In this document: positions 1-3,927 of the stretch, piece after piece
Position numbering within the stretch: position 1 is the stretch's first letter
Layout: each line of letters starts with the position of its first letter
Origin: an uncultured Pseudoflavonifractor sp.
Lineage (GTDB): Bacteria > Bacillota > Clostridia > Oscillospirales > Oscillospiraceae
Length of the DNA: 5,047 nt
NCBI GenBank assembly: GCA_947565875.1
Contig: CANOHR010000095.1
Span: 1-5,047, forward strand
Direction: 5' to 3'
Made by a program: the position numbers and the translations under genes
Notes under the pieces: model-generated
Told to the model about the DNA's origin: nothing
What the model saw: the letters and a program-made list of their open reading frames with translations, nothing else
The model's database searches: none

Positions 1-41
1 CGAGATCTACACTCTTTCCCTACACGACGCTCTTCCGATCT
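1..41 (+). other. Illumina TruSeq universal adapter remnant (synthetic sequence)
   Basis: These 41 bases match, by recall, the last 41 of the 58 bases of the TruSeq universal (P5-side) adapter, including the read-1 primer end GACGCTCTTCCGATCT just before position 42. The sequence is man-made library DNA that was not trimmed. Native sequence therefore begins at 42, and nothing upstream can be inferred from the window. Confidence 0.97.
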
Positions 42-149
42 AAGGTGCTCTATCCTTTGAAAATTTATGTTTTGCTTCTTCTTTTTCTCATAATTTTGCC
101 GGTGGGGTTTGTGCTCCTGATTTTGTGGTTGAAAACAGGCCTGCTCTGA
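42..149 (+). CDS. Possible C-terminal fragment of a membrane protein (5' end missing)
   Basis: The frame that starts at the first native base is open for 35 codons and stops at TGA 147-149. The fragment has a lysine-bearing start (KVLYPLKIY), about 20 mostly Leu/Ile/Val/Phe residues, a short PVG break, more hydrophobic residues, and the end WLKTGLL. That is what the last membrane helix or hairpin of an integral membrane protein would look like. Against it, the stretch is T-rich, and T-rich DNA reads as hydrophobic residues in several frames. The stop also lies in the loop of the hairpin at 133-165. Any start codon is lost behind the adapter. I cannot assign a family; it may equally be non-coding intergenic DNA. 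Confidence 0.3.
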   Translation, partial: KVLYPLKIYVLLLLFLIILPVGFVLLILWLKTGLL

Positions 150-165
150 CCGAGCAGGCCTGTTT
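133..165 (-). terminator. Perfect 14-bp hairpin, probable terminator of the three-gene operon
   Basis: The arms at 133-146 (AAACAGGCCTGCTC) and 152-165 are perfect inverse repeats around the 5-nt loop 147-151. Read on the - strand the stem is followed by TTTTC, and it lies 13 nt beyond the stop of the last operon gene (179). Read on the + strand it is followed only by TTTAAG, so it could also end a + strand gene, but less well. The U tract is short in both directions. Confidence 0.7.
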
Positions 166-178
166 AAGCGGGGCAGTT

Positions 179-415
179 TTACAAAATCAGCATCAGTCCC
201 AGGGTGATGAGCAGTTCCAGATTGTCCTCCCGGTTGTCCAGAAAGAGAAAGAGGAGAATGAGAAGAAGCAGTACGTCTCCTGTGTCAATGTCCTCCAGCT
301 TTAGGCTCTTCAACAGCCCGGTGAGGCCGGATTTTTTTTCGCCGGCGGGAGGGGTGGAGGGAGGGGGTGTTTCCTCTCGTCCGGCCCAGGACTGGGGAAG
401 ATAGGGGTTATACAT
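179..415 (-). CDS. Small hydrophobic-tail protein of unknown function (third gene of operon)
   Basis: This is a 78-aa protein. Residues 1-30 are polar and proline-rich (PPPSTPP at 17-23) and 31-46 contain a short basic/amphipathic stretch ending in DIDTGD. Two hydrophobic segments follow, about 47-59 (LLLLILLFLFL) and 67-78 (LELLITLGLMLIL), split by the acidic turn DNREDN. This suggests a small membrane-attached protein with a helical hairpin. I know similar IDTGD-plus-Leu-rich-tail proteins as hypothetical proteins of Clostridia, but I have no function for them. The start at 415 is supported by AGGAGG (425-430) 9 nt upstream, inside the preceding gene. Its first 8 bases overlap the end of that gene (ATGTATAA), so translational coupling is likely. 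The gene ends just before the hairpin at 133-165. Confidence 0.75.
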   Translation of the reverse strand: MYNPYLPQSWAGREETPPPSTPPAGEKKSGLTGLLKSLKLEDIDTGDVLLLLILLFLFLDNREDNLELLITLGLMLIL

Positions 416-887
416 GGCCCTCGCCCTCCTCCCGAAGAAGCTGGATGGCCACCCGCACCACCCGGGAGAGGCGGGCGATTTTTTCCGCTTTCTCCATCTT
501 TTCCAGCCGTTCCGCCTTTAAGAAGGGTTTGAGGGAGGCCAGAAGGGTGGCTTTCTCGTCATCCTGAGCGGAGTATTCTCCATAGACCCGCAGGGCGATC
601 TGCAGGAGCCTGGGGTCGATGCCCCCCATACCCAGCCCTCCCAAGAGGGAGGAGAGGTCGGGCGGCGGAGAGGGGTCGGGCGGCGGAAGCTGGGAAAAAG
701 TTCCCTCCTGCCCGGCGGGAATATAGTCTCCCTGCGGAGCGGAGAGGGACTCCTGCCCGGCGGTGGAGGGGGGCGGGTCCTGGGCTTGGCCGCCGGTAAG
801 GGCTTGGGCAATGGCGGTGATCTGACTCATGGTCTCTGCATCGCCCAGGATGGCCTGAAGCTGTGATTGGAGATCCGCCATATCCAT
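408..887 (-). CDS. Uncharacterised protein with Pro-rich linker and helical C-terminus (second gene of operon)
   Basis: This is a 159-aa soluble-looking protein with three parts. Residues 1-31 are a helical segment (MADLQSQLQAILGD...AQALTG). Residues 36-80 are a Pro/Gly/Ser/Gln-rich linker that holds a duplicated PPPDPS/PPPDLS unit and two AGQE motifs. Residues 88-153 form a predicted helical region (DPRLLQIALRVY, then LLASLKPFLKAERLEKMEKA, then a basic RLSRVVRVAIQLL). No catalytic motif or signal peptide is visible. The layout resembles hypothetical proteins I associate with Oscillospiraceae; the role is unknown. It lies 22 nt after the first operon gene and overlaps the third by 8 nt. The start could be 887, or 881 two codons later; the A/G-rich AAAGGGGG just upstream fits either. 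The antisense frames here are GC-rich shadows. Confidence 0.8.
   Translation of the reverse strand: MDMADLQSQLQAILGDAETMSQITAIAQALTGGQAQDPPPSTAGQESLSAPQGDYIPAGQEGTFSQLPPPDPSPPPDLSSLLGGLGMGGIDPRLLQIALRVYGEYSAQDDEKATLLASLKPFLKAERLEKMEKAEKIARLSRVVRVAIQLLREEGEGHV
656..691 (-). repeat. Two-copy 18-bp tandem repeat coding PPPD(P/L)S
   Basis: GGTCGGGCGGCGGA occurs at 656-669 and again at 674-687, an 18-bp period. On the - strand it encodes the adjacent PPPDPS and PPPDLS units in the linker of the 159-aa protein. The period is a multiple of three, so gain or loss of a copy would only change linker length. Confidence 0.75.
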
Positions 888-909
888 GCCCCCTTTCTGT
901 GATGTTGGA

Positions 910-1188
910 TCAGTTGCCGGTTTTCTTTTTCAGCCCCTCCACGGCCTGTGCCCCCTGGGGATCGTTCATGACCTGATTCAAAAGCCCCATGAGGGCTTCG
1001 GGCTTGCCCTTGGCCGCCGCCTGGGCGGCGGACTGAAGGCCGCTTCCGGCGCTTTGGTTCAGGAGCGACATCAGCTGTTGGGTCTCCGGGGCGGAGAGCA
1101 GGGCTTTGAGTCCCGCGGGGTCACTGAGAAGTTTTGCCGCCTGGGGGTCTTTTTTCAGGGCGTCCAGCGTGGGATCGGATTGGCTCAT
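910..1188 (-). CDS. Small helical DP-motif protein of unknown function (first gene of operon)
   Basis: This is a 92-aa soluble protein, rich in Ala, Leu, Gln and Lys, with no signal peptide or membrane segment. The N-terminal half is built of short helices opened by DP or PE: DPTLDALKK, DPQAAKLLS, DPAGLKALLSA, PETQQLMSLL. A further NDPQGAQAVEGLKKK lies near the C-terminus. The spacing is loosely like STI1-type DP repeats, which is only a visual resemblance. Start choice: an in-frame ATG exists at 1203, but it overlaps the ribosome binding site GGAGG (1197-1201), which sits 8 nt before the ATG at 1188. I therefore take 1188. The gene is led by the promoter at 1227-1255 and is divergent from the phosphoesterase gene. 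Comparable small proteins occur, to my memory, as hypothetical proteins in Clostridia. Confidence 0.78.
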   Translation of the reverse strand: MSQSDPTLDALKKDPQAAKLLSDPAGLKALLSAPETQQLMSLLNQSAGSGLQSAAQAAAKGKPEALMGLLNQVMNDPQGAQAVEGLKKKTGN

Positions 1189-1196
1189 AGCAGGTC

Positions 1197-1201
1197 CCTC
1201 C
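1197..1201 (-). promoter_or_regulatory. Ribosome binding site GGAGG that decides the 1188 start
   Basis: On the - strand GGAGG is followed by 8 nt and then ATG at 1188. The alternative ATG at 1203 runs into this site and has no comparable Shine-Dalgarno sequence, so the shorter protein is favoured. Confidence 0.8.
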
Positions 1202-1226
1202 ATGCATTTATAGTTGGGTTCTCTTC

Positions 1227-1255
1227 ATTATATGTGCGTTTAACGGGAAGGTGAC
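1227..1255 (-). promoter_or_regulatory. Probable sigma-A promoter of the three-gene operon
   Basis: A perfect -10 TATAAT (1232-1227 on the - strand) lies 17 nt from a weak -35 GTCACC (1255-1250, 3 of 6 to consensus). Transcription would start near 1220, giving a leader of about 30 nt before the ATG at 1188. The -35 overlaps the start region of the divergent phosphoesterase gene. The -10 is convincing and the -35 is not. Confidence 0.6.
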
Positions 1256-1258
1256 ACC

Positions 1259-1732
1259 ATGAAATGTTTGTTTTTTTCCGACTCCCATGGCAGGTGGGAT
1301 TATATGGAAAGGGCGGTAAGAGCCGAGACGCCGGACCGGGTGATCCATCTGGGCGATGTGGTCCGGGACGCCGGACGGCTGGCGGAGATTTTTCCTGACC
1401 TGGAGATCCAGCAGGTCCGGGGAAACTGTGACGGCGCCGGCTGCGGCTTTCCGGAAGAGCGGGAGCTTTTTCTGGACGGCAGGCGGCTATGGCTCCTCCA
1501 CGGCCACCGCTACTATGTGAAAATGGGGCTTGGGATGTTGGTGGAGGAGGCCCGGGTCCGGGGGGTGGACGGTGTGTTCTTTGGCCATACCCACCAGCCC
1601 GTCTGTTATTTGGACGGGCGGCTGTGGGTGCTGAACCCGGGAGCCATCGGCGGCGCTGCCCGGAGCGTCACCTATGGGGTCATGGAGATCAGGGACCGGG
1701 AAATGAGCTGCCGCACGGCGGTACTGTTCTGA
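1259..1732 (+). CDS. YfcE/MJ0936-family metallophosphoesterase
   Basis: This 157-aa cytosolic protein has the full motif set of a small calcineurin-like phosphoesterase of the YfcE/MJ0936 family: D8-S-H10-G, GD at 32-33, GNCD at 55-58, GH at 82-83 and GHTH at 109-112, then NPGA at 126-129. The Asp, Asn and His residues bind two metal ions (usually Mn2+). Family members hydrolyse phosphodiesters such as bis-p-nitrophenyl phosphate; the natural substrate is usually unknown, so I give no gene symbol. The length is close to the family's usual 155-185 aa. The ATG at 1259 is preceded by AAGGTGA (1248-1254), spaced 4 nt. The gene ends 15 nt before coaX and is probably co-transcribed with it. I saw no strong + strand promoter between 1189 and 1258; a weak CATTAT at 1226-1231 overlaps the divergent -10. 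Confidence 0.93.
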   Translation: MKCLFFSDSHGRWDYMERAVRAETPDRVIHLGDVVRDAGRLAEIFPDLEIQQVRGNCDGAGCGFPEERELFLDGRRLWLLHGHRYYVKMGLGMLVEEARVRGVDGVFFGHTHQPVCYLDGRLWVLNPGAIGGAARSVTYGVMEIRDREMSCRTAVLF

Positions 1733-1739
1733 AAGGTGG
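1733..1739 (+). promoter_or_regulatory. Ribosome binding site AAGGTGG that decides the coaX start
   Basis: AAGGTGG ends 8 nt before the ATG at 1748. An in-frame GTG at 1736 lies inside this site and would add only four residues before the conserved N-terminal strand, so it is very unlikely to be the start. Confidence 0.75.
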
Positions 1740-1747
1740 AAGACAAT

Positions 1748-2512
1748 ATGCTTTTGACGATCGATGTGGGAAATACCAACCTTTGCTTTGGCGTTTATGA
1801 GGGGGAGACACTGAAAGGCTCCTTTCGTCTGAGCACCGATCCGGGCCGGACGGCGGATGAGCTGGGGCTTTTGCTCTGCGGCTATTTCCAGCGGTTTTCT
1901 CTGCCTTTGGACAAGGTGGAGGATGTGATCATCTCCTCGGTTGTGCCCCAGGTGATGGGGCCGCTGGAGGGGGCTGTGTCCGCCTATCTGGGCCGGAGAG
2001 CGCTGGTGGTAGACCGGGATGTGGACCCGGGACTGAAAATGGCGGTGGAGGGGAAGGAGCGCCTTGGCAGTGACCGCTCGGTGGCCTGTGTGGCGGCGGT
2101 TCGGAAGTATGGGGGACCCTGTCTGCTGCTGGATTTCGGCACCGCCACCACCCTGGACGCCATCAATGAGGAGGGGGCCTATCTGGGAGGGTGTATCGCC
2201 CCGGGGCTGGGGCTTTCCATGAATGCCCTGACTCAAGGGGCCGCCCTGCTGCCCCAGGTGGAGCTGGCCTGTCCCGGCAAGGTGCTGGATTCCACCACGG
2301 TGGGGCAGATCCAGGCCGGGGTGGTGCTGGGCTATGTGGGAGCCATGGAGTATCTCATCCGCCGGGCCAAAGAGGAGATGGGAGGAGTTTGCAGGGTCAT
2401 TGCCACCGGCGGTCTGGCGGAATTGATCGCCGGCAGCACCGATCTGATCCAGGTGGTGGACAAGGATCTGATGTTTGAAGGGCTGCGGCTGATCTATCAG
2501 CGGAGGAAATAA
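1748..2512 (+). CDS. coaX: Type III pantothenate kinase
   Basis: This enzyme phosphorylates pantothenate to 4'-phosphopantothenate with ATP, the first step of coenzyme A synthesis, in the cytosol. CoaX enzymes need a monovalent cation such as K+ and are not feedback-inhibited by CoA, unlike type I kinases. The 254-aa protein has the normal family length and shows the ASKHA-fold signatures in order: DVGNTN at 6-11 (phosphate loop), STDPGRTADELG at 29-40, GSDR at 107-110 with the likely catalytic D109, DFGTATTLDAI at 129-139, GGCIAPG at 147-153, and ATGGLAELI at 219-227 near the C-terminus. Start: ATG 1748 follows AAGGTGG by 8 nt. The gene sits 15 nt after the phosphoesterase gene and ends directly before a strong terminator. 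No truncation or missing key residue is seen. Confidence 0.97.
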   Translation: MLLTIDVGNTNLCFGVYEGETLKGSFRLSTDPGRTADELGLLLCGYFQRFSLPLDKVEDVIISSVVPQVMGPLEGAVSAYLGRRALVVDRDVDPGLKMAVEGKERLGSDRSVACVAAVRKYGGPCLLLDFGTATTLDAINEEGAYLGGCIAPGLGLSMNALTQGAALLPQVELACPGKVLDSTTVGQIQAGVVLGYVGAMEYLIRRAKEEMGGVCRVIATGGLAELIAGSTDLIQVVDKDLMFEGLRLIYQRRK

Positions 2513-2514
2513 GA

Positions 2515-2550
2515 AAAGGGGCCGGACTTTCAAGTCCGGCCCCTTTGTTT
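2515..2550. terminator. Strong bidirectional intrinsic terminator between coaX and apbE
   Basis: A GC-rich stem of about 14 bp (2515-2528 with 2533-2546, loop TTCA) is followed on the + strand by TTTGTTTTATC. It begins 3 nt after the coaX stop. On the - strand the same stem is followed by TTTTCTTATTT, so it also ends apbE transcripts arriving from 2574. The flanking A and T runs make it a classic shared terminator of two converging units. Confidence 0.93.
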
Positions 2551-2573
2551 TATCTGTGTTTTGCCCGGCGGTC

Positions 2574-3599
2574 TTACTTGTGGATCGCCGCCTGGAAGCC
2601 GTCGCTGTACAGAAGAGTCCCGTCCAAAGCAACCCACATTGCCTGGGCATCATACTCCTTCAAAAGAGCGGCTCCCGTCTCCTGATCCATGAGGAAAAGG
2701 GCGGTGGACAGCCCGTCGGCCAGGCCGGAATCGGGGCAGAGGATGGTCACCGCCCGCCAGCGGGTGGCGGGGAAGTGGGTCTCCGGGTCGATGATGTGGT
2801 GGTAGCGCACCCCGTCCACGGTGTAATAACGCTGGTAGTCTCCGCTGGTGACCACAGCCGAGGCGTCGGCCACATATAATGTATGGAGATACCCGTTTCC
2901 ATGGTCCGGGTCCTGGATACCCACCACCCATTGGGAACCGTCGGGCTTGCTGCCGGTAGAGCGGACGTTGCCGCCCACGCTGAGAAGGTATCCCGAGGGG
3001 AGCTGGCGGCTGACCTGTTCGGTGGCATAGCCCTTGGCTACCGCCCCCACGTCCAGACGGGCGTCCGGGTCGGTGAGGCGGAGGGTGCCGGCTTCCGCAT
3101 CGATCTCCAAAAGGGAGAAGCCCACATGGGCGGATGCCGCCTCCAGAGCCTGGGGGTCGGGGAGGGCCGCATGATCCGGGTCGTTGAGGCCGGCCTGCCG
3201 GGCCTCATGCCACAGGCGCAGAACGCTGCCCATGGTCACATCTACCTTGCCGCCGGTCTTTTGGGCCAGTTCCTGGCAGAAAAGGAGCAGGTCGATGATT
3301 TTTTCATCCACCTTGACCGGCTCTCCGCCGGCGTTGTCGTTTACCGTTTTCAGGTTGTTGATACCTTCATAATCATTGTAAATATCGAACAGCTGGTGGT
3401 ATTCCAGCATCTCATCATGAAGCTGCTGACTGGTACGGCGAAAGGTCTCTTCGCTGTCGGCATAGCCCACAATGGAGGTCACCGTGTCAAAGAGGGTCAG
3501 GTAGGTAGACTCATACCGCTGGGGCTGTGAGGGGCGGGCGGGGACGCAGCCGGTCAGCAGGACAGACAGCAGAAGGAAACAGGCCAGAGGTTTTTTCAT
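2574..3599 (-). CDS. apbE: ApbE-type FAD:protein FMN transferase, lipoprotein
   Basis: ApbE cleaves FAD and attaches FMN through a phosphoester bond to Ser/Thr of target proteins such as RnfG/RnfD or FMN-binding-domain proteins, outside the cytoplasmic membrane. This 341-aa copy begins with a lipoprotein signal (MKKPLACFLLLSVLLTGC, lipobox LTGC, lipidated C18). Family motifs follow: LDVGAVAKGYA at 182-192, SVGGNVR at 207-213, TSGDYQRYY at 251-259, HHIIDPETHFPA at 267-278, and ADGLSTALF at 294-302, where D295 and T299 match the Mg2+-binding region. The protein looks complete. I take ATG 3599 because the signal peptide starts there and a GGTGA lies 5 nt before it. ATG 3611 (four residues longer) has GGGGA almost touching it and is less likely. 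The gene stands alone, so its target proteins must be encoded elsewhere. No Rnf or FMN-binding-domain gene is in the window. Confidence 0.96.
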   Translation of the reverse strand: MKKPLACFLLLSVLLTGCVPARPSQPQRYESTYLTLFDTVTSIVGYADSEETFRRTSQQLHDEMLEYHQLFDIYNDYEGINNLKTVNDNAGGEPVKVDEKIIDLLLFCQELAQKTGGKVDVTMGSVLRLWHEARQAGLNDPDHAALPDPQALEAASAHVGFSLLEIDAEAGTLRLTDPDARLDVGAVAKGYATEQVSRQLPSGYLLSVGGNVRSTGSKPDGSQWVVGIQDPDHGNGYLHTLYVADASAVVTSGDYQRYYTVDGVRYHHIIDPETHFPATRWRAVTILCPDSGLADGLSTALFLMDQETGAALLKEYDAQAMWVALDGTLLYSDGFQAAIHK

Positions 3600-3672
3600 A
3601 TTTTTCACCATTCCCCGGGGACGGGGCCTTTTTATAAAATCTGGGGTCCACTTTCTGTGGCGGGCCTATCCC

Positions 3673-3701
3673 ATCATACCAAAACTCCTTTCCGCTGTAA
3701 A
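3673..3701 (-). promoter_or_regulatory. Near-consensus extended -10 promoter of apbE
   Basis: On the - strand a -35 TTTACA (3701-3696) and a -10 TATGAT (3678-3673) are each one base from consensus and are spaced exactly 17 bp. TGG directly before the -10 gives an extended TGn element. The start would be near 3666, leaving a leader of about 67 nt with a small hairpin CCAC-AGAAA-GTGG (3660-3648) and a C/G-rich stretch just before the start codon. Confidence 0.8.
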
Positions 3702-3738
3702 GGGGGGGAGGGATAGGGGGGGCAGAAAGGGAGGGGGA
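3702..3738 (+). other. G-run tract able to form a G-quadruplex
   Basis: Five runs of three or more G (7, 3, 7, 3 and 5 G) are separated by loops of 1, 3, 6 and 1 nt. This fits the G3+N1-7 quadruplex rule on the + strand. The tract touches the -35 of apbE (3696-3701) and lies 16 bp upstream of the -35 of the surface-protein gene, so it sits between two divergent promoters. Whether it folds in the cell is not shown. Confidence 0.6.
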
Positions 3739-3753
3739 AGTTTCAGAAAATGG

Positions 3754-3782
3754 TTGCATTTGAGAAGAAAGAATGATAAAAT
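3754..3782 (+). promoter_or_regulatory. Probable extended -10 promoter of the repeat-protein gene
   Basis: TAAAAT (3777-3782) is one base from the -10 consensus and is preceded by TGA, an extended TGn element. A weak -35 TTGCAT (3754-3759, 3 of 6) lies exactly 17 bp upstream. Transcription would start near 3789, giving a leader of about 140 nt before the ATG at 3928. Confidence 0.6.
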
Positions 3783-3789
3783 ACAAACA

Positions 3790-3807
3790 CCTACACAAAA
3801 GTGGAGG
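3790..3807 (+). promoter_or_regulatory. 5' leader hairpin at the predicted transcript start
   Basis: CCTACAC (3790-3796) and GTGGAGG (3801-3807) pair with one A/G mismatch around an AAAA loop. The stem falls at the expected 5' end of the surface-protein mRNA and buries a GGAGGAG (3803-3809) that has no usable start codon after it. It resembles 5' stabilising stems of Gram-positive mRNAs. The function is inferred. Confidence 0.45.
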
Positions 3808-3851
3808 AGTTTATCTTTCTTATTTTTGTAATATCTGTACAGAGTGTAAAT

Positions 3852-3870
3852 CCCCTCTCGGGAGAAGGGG
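3852..3870 (+). promoter_or_regulatory. Imperfect hairpin in the leader
   Basis: CCCCT at 3852-3856 can pair with the AGGGG end at 3866-3870, and CT/AG can extend the stem across a bulge. No T run follows (GGTTATTC), so this is not an intrinsic terminator. It may only be leader structure upstream of the ribosome binding site. Confidence 0.35.
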
Positions 3871-3914
3871 TTATTCAGAGAGATACCAGAGAGAAGAAAA
3901 CGTCCGATGAGCTT

Positions 3915-3921
3915 GGAGGGG
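3915..3921 (+). promoter_or_regulatory. Ribosome binding site GGAGGGG that decides the 3928 start
   Basis: GGAGG starts at 3915 and leaves 8 nt to ATG 3928. The in-frame ATG at 3907 has only a GAAGAAAA-like stretch upstream, and its first codons contain this site, so 3928 is preferred. Confidence 0.82.
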
Positions 3922-3927
3922 TCGGAA

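Noticed and set aside
886..1254. 122-codon open frame on the + strand
   Set aside because: It is antisense to the 92-aa operon gene and has no convincing ribosome binding site. The sense gene has GGAGG at good spacing and a TATAAT promoter.
1487..2653. 388-codon open frame on the - strand
   Set aside because: It lies antisense across the phosphoesterase gene, coaX and the terminator. Its His/Gln/Pro-rich text has no domain, and both sense proteins have complete family motifs. It is a shadow caused by high GC.
3852..3870. CCCC...GGGG hairpin considered as an attenuator-type terminator
   Set aside because: The stem has a bulge, is short, and is followed by GGTTATTC rather than a T run.
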